Source: Bacteroidota bacterium
GTDB taxonomy: Bacteria; Bacteroidota; Bacteroidia; Chitinophagales; Chitinophagaceae
DNA: 15,781 nucleotides
Assembly (NCBI GenBank): GCA_023429985.1
Contig: JAEZCV010000104.1
Coordinates: 1 to 15,781 of the forward strand
Reading direction: 5' to 3'
How positions within the stretch are numbered: position 1 is the first letter of the stretch; each line of letters begins with the position of its first letter. Positions 1-6,378 of the stretch are shown here, one piece after another. The position numbers and the translations under genes were made by a program. A model generated the notes under the pieces. It was not told the DNA's origin. It made no database searches and saw only the letters and a program-made list of their open reading frames with translations.

Positions 1-1
1 C

Positions 2-799
2 ATTTATGATGCCATTCATGCAGGTTTTGAAAAAGTTGTTTTTATTATCAGGAAAGATTTTGCTGAAGAATTCAAAAATATTTTTGAGCCCAAATTAAAA
101 GGAAAGATAGAAACAGAATATGTTTTCCAGGAAATGTCGAAATATACAGAGGGGCACGAAATTCCTGCCGACCGTGTTAAGCCATGGGGTACCTCTCACG
201 CAATACTTTGTGCAAGTGAAGCAGTGAGCGAGCCCTTTGCCGTAATTAATGCCGATGATTTTTATGGTGCTGATGCTTTTGCAAAGGCCCTACAGTTCCT
301 TAAGAATGATTGCAAAGAAGATGTATATGGTATTGTAGGATATGAGCTTTCTAAAACACTGTCAGAGAACGGATCGGTAAGCAGGGGCGTTTGCGAAATA
401 GATGAGAACAATAACCTCGTAGCCATTAATGAAAGACTGAAAATTTACAGGGAAAATGGACAGATCATTTATGAAGATCCCAATGGTGGTAAACATCCTT
501 TGCCGGAGGATGCCAAAGCATCTATGAATTTCTGGTGTTTCCATCCATCTTTATTTGATTTCCTTAAAAAAGGATTCCAGGTTTTTCTTTCGGAAAATAT
601 ATCAGAACTTAAATCTGAATTTTTAATTCCATTTTCTGCCGACCAGTTCATTAAAAAAGGCCTGGGTGTTATCAGGGTGCTTCCAACCACATCGCAATGG
701 TTTGGAGTTACCTATAAAGAAGATGCTCCGGTAGTTCAAAAAAGCCTTACTGCATTGGTGGAACAAAGAGATTATCCCCGGAGTTTATGGGGTTCCTAA
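2..799 (+). CDS. Sugar-phosphate nucleotidyltransferase, 5'-truncated by the window edge
   Basis: The reading frame is already open at base 2 and runs to a TAA stop, giving about 265 residues. The beginning, including the usual glycine-rich NTP-binding loop near the N-terminus, lies outside the window. What remains matches the NTP-transferase fold of NDP-sugar pyrophosphorylases: a strand ending in an acidic turn (INADDFYG), where the metal and nucleotide normally bind, then the SMNFWCFHPSLFDFL region and a late VLPTTSQWFGVTYKED segment typical of sugar nucleotidyltransferase-like proteins in Bacteroidota. An ATG at 134 is in frame but is internal, because the protein-like sequence continues upstream of it. 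The likely role is transfer of a nucleotidyl group to a sugar phosphate for cell-surface glycan synthesis. The sugar and nucleotide cannot be told from sequence. The gene converges on the protease gene and ends at a strong terminator. Confidence 0.8.
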   Translation: MYDAIHAGFEKVVFIIRKDFAEEFKNIFEPKLKGKIETEYVFQEMSKYTEGHEIPADRVKPWGTSHAILCASEAVSEPFAVINADDFYGADAFAKALQFLKNDCKEDVYGIVGYELSKTLSENGSVSRGVCEIDENNNLVAINERLKIYRENGQIIYEDPNGGKHPLPEDAKASMNFWCFHPSLFDFLKKGFQVFLSENISELKSEFLIPFSADQFIKKGLGVIRVLPTTSQWFGVTYKEDAPVVQKSLTALVEQRDYPRSLWGS

Positions 800-805
800 A
801 AAAGT

Positions 806-831
806 AAAAACCCTCAACTGAGGGTTTTTTT
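806..831. terminator. Bidirectional intrinsic terminator between convergent genes
   Basis: A 10-bp perfect stem (806-815 with 820-829) encloses the loop AACT. The five terminal A-T pairs supply a T-run on either strand, so it can end transcription of both the nucleotidyltransferase gene (+) and the protease gene (-), whose stop codon is only a few bases away. Confidence 0.9.
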
Positions 832-833
832 TA

Positions 834-1964
834 TCAGTCTACTTTTACCATGTAAACAAATTCGGTAATTCTTTTAACCTGCTGCTGTCGTTCAGCTCCA
901 CGCAGGCTTGAAGAGGAGGGGAGTTTAATATTTTTATGAGCGCTGTCTTCCTGAACCTGGTTCACTGCGTTAATGATGAATTTGGAATGGATGGCAAATA
1001 CAGCACCTTCGGCCCCGCTTTGTTTTCCACTGAGAATGCCTATCACTTCACCATTATGGTTTAGGATAGGGCTGCCACTGTTACCCCTGTTGGCCGGAAC
1101 AGTGATCTGGCAACTAAGGGTATCGCCTTTATAGCCCGTTTTGGCAGAAAGATAACCTTCACCATAAACAATATCGTTGCGGGGAAATCCTAAGGTAAAA
1201 ATGGGTTCAGCAATATCTGCACCTGTTTTTTTGAGCTGGTAAGGAACGGTACCCGGTGATTTATAGTTCTCATCTTCAATTTTAAGGATGGCTATATCTC
1301 TTTCAGCATCGCGGTATACAACCACGGCCCGCAGGTCATTTCCATTAATAGCCTGAACAGCTATATTTCTGGCATCCTGAATAATGTGTTCGCTGGTTAC
1401 AATATATCCACGGGCATCTATCATAAATCCCGTGCCTCCCGATTTATATTGAATAGGTTCAAGCGCAGTTCCGGTGGTGGCCTGGTTGATCTTATGGTCC
1501 AGTTCCTGGTTTTTTTTCTGGATCTGGTCTACTTTCTGGTCAATATTTTGAATGTTCCGGCTCAGGGCAACAATATCGCTTCTGTGAGAAGGTTTTTCCG
1601 GAGAAACCGACCACACAAGGGCGCTAATGGTAAGTGCTGTAATGCCGGCTATGGAAGCAGCAATGGCAGAAACCTTTTTATAACGGTTATAGAGATAAAT
1701 TACACGCGCTTTTCCTTTGAGCCTGGGCGATTTGATCAATCCTTTTTCGGCCAGGTGTATATGGGTTTCGTTCAGTGTGTTTTTAAGGTTGCGCACTTCA
1801 TCAAACCTGTTCATTTGCTGGAGAAAGAAGGTATGTTCAACCACCATCTGGTCGATCTCGGGGTTGGTCTTTCTCAGCTGTTCAAAATATACACGCTCAT
1901 CCGGGCTCATTTTTCCCGAAATATACCTTTCCACAGCTTCCAGTATTTTGATGTCTTCGATCAC
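834..1964 (-). CDS. Membrane-anchored trypsin-like serine protease with anti-sigma-like N-terminus
   Basis: This 376-residue protein has four visible parts. Residues 1-95 are soluble and charged, with an ERYISGKMSPDER stretch like that at the start of Bacteroidota anti-sigma factors. Residues about 97-120 form one hydrophobic membrane span. Residues 130-160 are a short predicted coiled coil. Residues 165-335 are a trypsin-like (S1C/HtrA-type) domain with an intact triad: His193 (TSEHII), Asp223 (RDIAIL) and Ser296 (GNSGSP). No PDZ domain follows. The expected topology is N-terminus in the cytoplasm and protease in the periplasm. The start is GTG (1964-1962), which overlaps the TGA of the upstream sigma gene as GTGA, so the two are probably translationally coupled. 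The inferred role is to hold the sigma factor and to link its release to an envelope signal. Family assignment of the protease is firm; the anti-sigma role is inference. Confidence 0.88.
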   Translation of the reverse strand: MIEDIKILEAVERYISGKMSPDERVYFEQLRKTNPEIDQMVVEHTFFLQQMNRFDEVRNLKNTLNETHIHLAEKGLIKSPRLKGKARVIYLYNRYKKVSAIAASIAGITALTISALVWSVSPEKPSHRSDIVALSRNIQNIDQKVDQIQKKNQELDHKINQATTGTALEPIQYKSGGTGFMIDARGYIVTSEHIIQDARNIAVQAINGNDLRAVVVYRDAERDIAILKIEDENYKSPGTVPYQLKKTGADIAEPIFTLGFPRNDIVYGEGYLSAKTGYKGDTLSCQITVPANRGNSGSPILNHNGEVIGILSGKQSGAEGAVFAIHSKFIINAVNQVQEDSAHKNIKLPSSSSLRGAERQQQVKRITEFVYMVKVD

Positions 1965-2539
1965 GGCGACTCGTTTTTATATTGAGAAAAAAACAGTTTT
2001 TTAAGGCGCATCAGGCATTTATACTTCTGGTTTTTTGCATTTTCGGGGTTGGTGTACCCAAAACCAGCGGCTATGTCCTGCATGGATTTTTTCTGGAGAT
2101 AAAATGCCTCGAGCAGGCTTTTGCAGGGTTCTCCGAGTCCTGCCATGGCTTTTTCCATGATAGTGAAATCGTTATTTCTTCTCTCATGTTCTTCCATTTC
2201 CTCATCAACACTCACTATTTCCTCATAACTCTCAGCGATCTGGAAACGGTTGGCCTGGAGCAGCTTTTTCAGCCACAGCCTCCTGCCCACCGAATATATA
2301 AAGGTTCCTACCTGGCAGTTCAGCTCAAAATTTCCCGACTGCACCTTTTCAAATAGAACGATCATGGCTTCCTGGAAAATATCCTTTGCATCCTCACTAC
2401 TGCCGTTGTTGTTGATTACCAGGGCCTGAACGAGGTTGAAATTATCTTTATAGATCATTTCCACCGCGCGCTTATCGTTTTTAGCCAATCCCTGCAATAA
2501 AGCTTTATCGTTGTTCAATCGCTCGTTGTTTAATACCAA
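1961..2539 (-). CDS. ECF-type RNA polymerase sigma factor (sigma-70 family)
   Basis: Up to 192 residues. A sigma region 2 signature spans about residues 26-95 (DAKDIFQEAMIVLFEKV, then a region rich in Trp, Arg and Lys), and a region 4 helix-turn-helix spans about 128-182 (GEPCKSLLEAFYLQKKSMQDIAAGFGY split around the turn, then NAKNQKYKCLMRLKKLF). The length fits the ECF family. It directs RNA polymerase to a small set of promoters, usually in response to envelope conditions. The longest open frame begins with TTG at 2539 because an in-frame TAG lies just upstream. That start collides with the -10 box of the proposed autoregulated promoter, so the real start may be lower, for example TTG at 2518 (185 residues), which still leaves region 2 whole. 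The gene overlaps the protease gene by four bases, the usual arrangement of a sigma gene followed by its regulator. Confidence 0.9.
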   Translation of the reverse strand: MVLNNERLNNDKALLQGLAKNDKRAVEMIYKDNFNLVQALVINNNGSSEDAKDIFQEAMIVLFEKVQSGNFELNCQVGTFIYSVGRRLWLKKLLQANRFQIAESYEEIVSVDEEMEEHERRNNDFTIMEKAMAGLGEPCKSLLEAFYLQKKSMQDIAAGFGYTNPENAKNQKYKCLMRLKKLFFSQYKNESP

Positions 2540-2558
2540 AATCTAAAAATAGTAACCC
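2530..2558 (-). promoter_or_regulatory. Candidate ECF-dependent autoregulatory promoter of the sigma gene
   Basis: Read on the minus strand, GGGTTAC (2558-2552) is followed by 15 bases and GTATTAA (2536-2530). Both boxes and their spacing are identical to the element facing the lipoprotein genes at 2592-2620. The GTTAC-type -35 and CGTA/GTATTA-type -10 arrangement resembles ECF promoters. Caution: the -10 box lies over the first codons of the longest sigma reading frame, so either the start codon is further in or this copy acts as an operator rather than as a promoter. Confidence 0.6.
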
Positions 2559-2591
2559 CTTGAGCTGTTAAAAAAAATATTTTTTCGATCT

Positions 2592-2620
2592 GGGTTACCT
2601 TTTTACGCCTTTCGTATTAA
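2592..2620 (+). promoter_or_regulatory. Candidate ECF-dependent promoter of the lipoprotein genes
   Basis: GGGTTAC (2592-2598), 15 bases, then GTATTAA (2614-2620) on the plus strand: the mirror copy of the element upstream of the sigma gene. The expected transcription start near 2627 leaves a leader of about 18 bases before the ATG at 2645. An AT palindrome (2572-2585) just upstream could act as an UP-like element for both promoters. Confidence 0.65.
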
Positions 2621-2644
2621 TTCAGGTATCCAAAAGCGAAAGCT

Positions 2645-2845
2645 ATGAAATTTAAATTGTTGCTGGGTGTGGTGGTTTTGATGGTTTCGTGCAACAATAA
2701 TGATTCAGGAATAGAAAGTAAAACAGATTCAATAGGTAAAAAATTTGATTCGTTTGCCTCCAAAACCTGGGATTCAACAAGGCTAAAGGCAAAAGAACTG
2801 AAAGATAAGGTGGAAGACGCTATTAAAAGGGATTCTGCCAATTAA
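2645..2845 (+). CDS. Small lipoprotein 1 of three in tandem
   Basis: A 66-residue protein with a short lipoprotein signal peptide and lipobox (LMVSC, Cys16). After the cysteine come CNNNDSG and a charged, probably helical tail containing several Asp-Ser pairs (TDS, FDS, WDS, RDS) and many lysines. I recognise no domain. It is the first gene after the proposed ECF promoter and is followed after 24 bases by a second lipoprotein gene. It is probably anchored in the envelope. Its size and lysine/acid-rich helical tail recall small lipoproteins that contact peptidoglycan or membranes, but this is only a resemblance. The start ATG lies directly before the signal peptide. Confidence 0.8.
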   Translation: MKFKLLLGVVVLMVSCNNNDSGIESKTDSIGKKFDSFASKTWDSTRLKAKELKDKVEDAIKRDSAN

Positions 2846-2869
2846 TAAAAAAACAAAAAGTACAATTTT

Positions 2870-3091
2870 ATGAAGAAGTTATTTATGGTTTTTGCTGTTG
2901 CAGGTTTTCTAACCGCTTGTAATAACAGCGCTGATACTGTTGACAATACTAAGGATTCTTTGGATTCGGTAGCGAATGCAACTACTAATGCTATTGATTC
3001 TGCAGCTGAGCAAAGAATTGAAAATGTAGATTCTACTGTTGATGCACAGAAAGATGCATTGGATTCTGCCACTAACAACAATGGCCAGTAA
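2870..3091 (+). CDS. Small lipoprotein 2 of three in tandem
   Basis: A 73-residue protein: signal peptide MKKLFMVFAVAGF, lipobox LTAC with Cys17, then CNNSADTVDN. The mature part is acidic, almost free of bulky residues, and carries recurring Asp-Ser units (KDSLDS, IDS, VDS, LDS) at intervals of about 7-11 residues, compatible with an amphipathic helix or a flexible tether. No known domain is recognised. The start of the protein and the CNN(S/E)AD motif closely match the third lipoprotein, suggesting duplication. No separate promoter is visible in the 24-base gap, so it is probably co-transcribed with lipoprotein 1. Confidence 0.8.
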   Translation: MKKLFMVFAVAGFLTACNNSADTVDNTKDSLDSVANATTNAIDSAAEQRIENVDSTVDAQKDALDSATNNNGQ

Positions 3092-3130
3092 TTTCAACTG
3101 AATCAATCAATCAAACCAAATACATCGAAA

Positions 3131-3331
3131 ATGAAAAAGATCCTTGGAATTTTCCTGATCGCGGGTTCTCTGGTAGCCTGTAACAACGAAGCTGATACCA
3201 CTCCAACTGAAGACACTATCAGCCAGGATTCAATCAACATGATGACTCCTCCTCCTACCATGCCCGACACCATGAACATGAATACAGGTGACAGCCTGAA
3301 CACTATTCCTGATTCAGTTGTTGGCCAGTAG
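3131..3331 (+). CDS. Small lipoprotein 3 of three in tandem
   Basis: A 66-residue protein with signal peptide MKKILGIFLIAGS, lipobox LVAC (Cys17) and CNNEADTT. The mature region is rich in Thr, Asp, Pro and Met, with TPPPTMPDTMNMN in its middle and Asp-Ser or Asp-Thr pairs throughout. It is likely extended rather than folded. Together with the two genes before it, it forms a same-strand cluster with 39 bases or fewer between genes, closed by the terminator at 3381-3412. Paralogy with lipoprotein 2 is suggested by the shared N-terminal pattern; function is unknown. Confidence 0.78.
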   Translation: MKKILGIFLIAGSLVACNNEADTTPTEDTISQDSINMMTPPPTMPDTMNMNTGDSLNTIPDSVVGQ

Positions 3332-3380
3332 CAGGCCGTTATCGCCGCGAAAAAGTTTTTTCATATGGCAAGCAATCAAT

Positions 3381-3412
3381 AAGGCCGTCCTGTTTTACAG
3401 GATGGCTTTTTG
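3381..3412 (+). terminator. Intrinsic terminator of the lipoprotein operon
   Basis: A 13-bp stem with two G-T pairs (3381-3393 with 3397-3409) has a TTT loop and is followed by a short T-run (3407-3411). It lies 50 bases after the third lipoprotein gene and ahead of the helicase gene promoter. Confidence 0.85.
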
Positions 3413-3507
3413 TTTATATCCCTTATTTGTTTTGTTAACTTCGGCCTTCTTACGGTCGAATTTGCCAATGGCTTACTCAATAGCCGTTATTTCTGATCTC
3501 CTTCATT

Positions 3508-3515
3508 TACCTTTG
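3508..3515 (+). promoter_or_regulatory. Bacteroidota-type -7 box for the DEAD-box helicase gene
   Basis: TACCTTTG followed by C is an exact match to the TAnnTTTG -7 consensus of the Bacteroidota housekeeping sigma factor. It sits 13 bases before the helicase ATG, implying a very short leader. No clear -33 TTTG is visible at the expected distance. Confidence 0.6.
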
Positions 3516-3528
3516 CACAAATTTTTTT

Positions 3529-5199
3529 ATGACAACTTTTGAAGCATTAGGCTTGAATGAAAGACTTTTGCAATCTATAGGCGAACTTGGTTATCAAAAC
3601 CCTACCCCCATACAGGAAAAAGCCATCCCCGTTTTATTATCCGGCACGAAAGATCTTATAGGGCTTGCCCAAACAGGTACAGGTAAAACTGCCGCTTTTG
3701 GCCTGCCACTGTTACAACTGATTGATGGTAAACAAAAACATCCGCAGGCGCTGATCATTTGTCCTACCCGTGAACTTTGCCTCCAGATCGTAAATGAAGT
3801 GGAATTGTTTAAAAAACATTCTCCCGGCATTCATGTTCTCGCTGTTTATGGAGGTTCTTCCATCAGCATGCAGATCCGCGATATTCGCAGAGGCGTTCAC
3901 ATTATTGTGGCCACTCCAGGCAGGTTGATCGACCTGATTGAAAGAAAAGCCATCAACCTCGAGCAAATCAAATACGTGGTTTTAGATGAAGCGGATGAAA
4001 TGCTGAACATGGGTTTTCAGGAAGACATTGAGTTTATTCTTCAGAATACCCCGCAGCGCGACAGCACATGGTTGTTCAGCGCTACCATGCCTCCGGAAAT
4101 CAGGAAGGTGAGTAAGAAATATATGGAATCTCCAATGGAAATTACCGTTGGAAAAATGAATACGGCTAATAAGAATGTAGATCACCAGTATTATATTACG
4201 AGTGCGCAACACCGTTATGAAGCTTTAAAAAGGCTGATAGACTTCAATCCAGGCATGTATGGCATCATCTTTACACGCACCAAGGCCGATGCCCAGGAGA
4301 TTGCCGAAAAACTTACCAGGGAAGGATATGATATTGATGCGCTTCACGGTGATTTAACCCAGGCACAGCGTAACAAGGTAATGGATGAATTTCGTGAGAA
4401 ATCGCTCCAGCTTCTTATTGCCACCGACGTTGCCGCCCGGGGAATAGATGTTCAGGGCATAACCCACGTAATTAATTTTGAATTGCCCGATGATGTTGAA
4501 GTGTATACCCACAGAAGCGGAAGAACCGGAAGAGCAGGTAAAACCGGTATCTGCATGTCTATAGTTCACTCAAGGGAAACAGGCCGTATCAGGCAGATAG
4601 AAAGAATGGTGCAGGTGCCTTTTCACAAACTCGAAATACCTTCCGGTAAAGATGTTTGCCGCAAACAATTTTATTATTTCATGGATAAATTGTTGCAGAC
4701 AGATATCAGTCATGGCGATTATGAAACCTATATGCCCATGCTGGAAGAGAAATTCAAGGATGTTACTAAAGAAGAAGTGTTGAAAAGAGTGGCCGCCCTT
4801 GAATTCGATCGTTTCCTCAGGTATTACGAAAATGCCGAAGACCTGAACGCCAGGGAAAGAGACAGGGAAAGAAGAAGTGCTTTTGAAGGAAGGAATGAAA
4901 GATCTGCTGACCGCGGCAGGGATAGCAGGGGTAAAAAATTCGGAGGGAATGGCAACTTCACCAGGTTGTTTGTTAACCTGGGTACCAAGGATGGATTTTA
5001 CAAAGCCAGTTTTCTTCAATTCATTTTAGATATGAGTGAACTGAATAAAGAAGTACTGGGAAGAATTGATATGAAGGAAATGAATAGCTGGGTTGAAGTT
5101 GATAAGCAGGCAGCAAATAAAATGATGTCTTCTTTAGATGGAAAAAAATATAAAGGCAGGCGTATTCGTATGAATGAAGCCGATTCTGTAAGAAGATAA
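3529..5199 (+). CDS. DEAD-box ATP-dependent RNA helicase with DbpA-type C-terminal RNA-binding domain
   Basis: A 556-residue protein with all helicase motifs in order: Q motif (NPTPIQEKAIP, 24-34), Walker A (AQTGTGKT, 47-54), PTREL (79-83), TPGR (129-132), DEAD (153-156), SAT (184-186), ATDVAARGID and HRSGRTGRAGKTG. A charged Arg/Gly-rich linker follows (about 445-478). Residues 479 to about 551 match the DbpA RNA-binding fold (RLFVNLGTKDGFYKASFL, later GKKYKGRRIRMNEA). The enzyme unwinds short RNA duplexes using ATP. Relatives act in ribosome assembly, cold adaptation and mRNA decay. DbpA proper contacts 23S rRNA, but the C-terminal domain is shared by CsdA/DeaD-like proteins too, so I give no symbol. 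It appears monocistronic, with its own -7 box and a terminator behind it. Confidence 0.95.
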   Translation: MTTFEALGLNERLLQSIGELGYQNPTPIQEKAIPVLLSGTKDLIGLAQTGTGKTAAFGLPLLQLIDGKQKHPQALIICPTRELCLQIVNEVELFKKHSPGIHVLAVYGGSSISMQIRDIRRGVHIIVATPGRLIDLIERKAINLEQIKYVVLDEADEMLNMGFQEDIEFILQNTPQRDSTWLFSATMPPEIRKVSKKYMESPMEITVGKMNTANKNVDHQYYITSAQHRYEALKRLIDFNPGMYGIIFTRTKADAQEIAEKLTREGYDIDALHGDLTQAQRNKVMDEFREKSLQLLIATDVAARGIDVQGITHVINFELPDDVEVYTHRSGRTGRAGKTGICMSIVHSRETGRIRQIERMVQVPFHKLEIPSGKDVCRKQFYYFMDKLLQTDISHGDYETYMPMLEEKFKDVTKEEVLKRVAALEFDRFLRYYENAEDLNARERDRERRSAFEGRNERSADRGRDSRGKKFGGNGNFTRLFVNLGTKDGFYKASFLQFILDMSELNKEVLGRIDMKEMNSWVEVDKQAANKMMSSLDGKKYKGRRIRMNEADSVRR

Positions 5200-5233
5200 T
5201 GCAACAAATAATCGCGGTGGGGAATTGTAGATC

Positions 5234-5280
5234 AATGCCCTTTCGGCATTTTGGATCCTGGTGCTTGCCGGGATTTTTTT
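5234..5280 (+). terminator. Tandem hairpins with intrinsic terminator after the helicase gene
   Basis: A first hairpin pairs AATGCC (5234-5239) with GGCATT (5245-5250). A second, an 8-bp stem with two G-T pairs (5255-5262 with 5267-5274), is followed directly by a T-run to 5280. It most simply ends helicase transcription. It also lies only 18 bases before the aromatic operon start codon, so a leader role for that operon is possible but not shown. Confidence 0.75.
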
Positions 5281-5298
5281 ATTTAATTTGGTGAACTT

Positions 5299-6378
5299 AT
5301 GATAGCAGAAGTGGAAAATAGCGGAAGGGAATTCTGGTTAGGGCGACCGCTGATTATTGCCGGTCCATGCAGTGCAGAAACAGAAGAGCAATTATGGTCC
5401 ACTGCAAAAAGCATAGCAGCAACTGGGAAAGTGCAAGTATTAAGAGCCGGGATCTGGAAGCCAAGAACAAGACCCGGAAGTTTTGAGGGTGTTGGCGCTA
5501 TTGCACTCCCATGGATGAAAAAAGCGAAACAGACCACAGGATTGCTCACTGCAGTGGAAGTAGCAACAGCCAAACAGGTGGAGGAAGCACTGAACAATGA
5601 AATAGACATTTTGTGGATTGGCGCGCGAACAACTGCAAATCCCTTCAGCGTTCAGGAAGTTGCCGATGCCCTTAAAGGCGTGCAGGTGCCTGTATTTATT
5701 AAGAACCCGGTAAATGCCGATATTGAATTATGGACTGGAGCGTATGAAAGGGTTTTAAAAGCAGGTGTAAGAAAGATAGGTTTTATACATCGTGGGTTTT
5801 CTTCTTATGGCAATACGGAATTTCGAAATGCGCCCATGTGGCCACTTGCCATTGAAATGAAGACCAGGAATCCTGGCGTTCCCATGATTAATGATCCCTC
5901 GCATATTGGAGGGAGGAGGGATATTTTGCAGGAGATCGCCCAAAAAGCCATTGACCTTGATTATGATGGTTTGATGATAGAAACCCATATTGATCCGGAT
6001 AATGCATGGAGCGATGCCTTTCAGCAAATTACACCGGATGCACTCTCCATTTTGCTTGATAACATTATTTGGAGGCAGGAGGGAAGCATTTCAGAAGAAA
6101 CCCATCCTGTACTGGAAAAATTACGGCAGCAGATCGATCAGCTTGACGATGAACTGATGTATATACTCGGGCAAAGAATGAAGCTGGCAGACCAGATTGG
6201 AAGTTATAAAAAGGGAAACAGCATTACCATTCTTCAAACAAAAAGGTGGAACGATATTATGGAAAGGGCTTGCAAAAAAGGAACACATCTGGGTTTAAGT
6301 GAAGAGTTCATCAAAAAATATTTAGATGCTGTGCATATGGAAAGTATTGCTCACCAAACTAAAATATTCAACAGCTGA
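5299..6378 (+). CDS. Bifunctional DAHP synthase / chorismate mutase
   Basis: A 359-residue fusion. Residues about 15-265 are a type I-beta (KDO8P-synthase-like) DAHP synthase: AGPCSAET (21-28), RAGIWKPRTRPGSFEGVG, then NDPSHIGGRRD with a metal-binding His, and MIETHIDPDNAWSDA. It condenses phosphoenolpyruvate with erythrose 4-phosphate. Residues about 270-355 are an AroQ-type chorismate mutase helical domain (LRQQIDQLDDELMYILGQRM), turning chorismate into prephenate. The fusion ties the first shikimate step to the Phe/Tyr branch, and in this family the mutase domain can act as the sensor for feedback inhibition. It is the first gene of the aro operon; its TGA overlaps the next ATG (TGATG). 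A weak -7-like TTAATTTG (5283-5290, one mismatch) is the only promoter candidate seen. Confidence 0.94.
   Translation: MIAEVENSGREFWLGRPLIIAGPCSAETEEQLWSTAKSIAATGKVQVLRAGIWKPRTRPGSFEGVGAIALPWMKKAKQTTGLLTAVEVATAKQVEEALNNEIDILWIGARTTANPFSVQEVADALKGVQVPVFIKNPVNADIELWTGAYERVLKAGVRKIGFIHRGFSSYGNTEFRNAPMWPLAIEMKTRNPGVPMINDPSHIGGRRDILQEIAQKAIDLDYDGLMIETHIDPDNAWSDAFQQITPDALSILLDNIIWRQEGSISEETHPVLEKLRQQIDQLDDELMYILGQRMKLADQIGSYKKGNSITILQTKRWNDIMERACKKGTHLGLSEEFIKKYLDAVHMESIAHQTKIFNS

Noticed and set aside
1386..1985. 199-residue open frame on the plus strand
   Set aside because: Lies wholly antisense to the protease gene, has no recognisable motif, and the opposite strand has an intact catalytic triad.
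2572..2585. AT palindrome as a terminator
   Set aside because: It has no GC stem and lies between divergent genes; an UP-like promoter element is more plausible.
3318..3542. 74-residue open frame between the lipoproteins and the helicase
   Set aside because: Overlaps the lipoprotein 3 end, runs through the terminator hairpin and the helicase promoter and start, and has no protein-like conservation visible.
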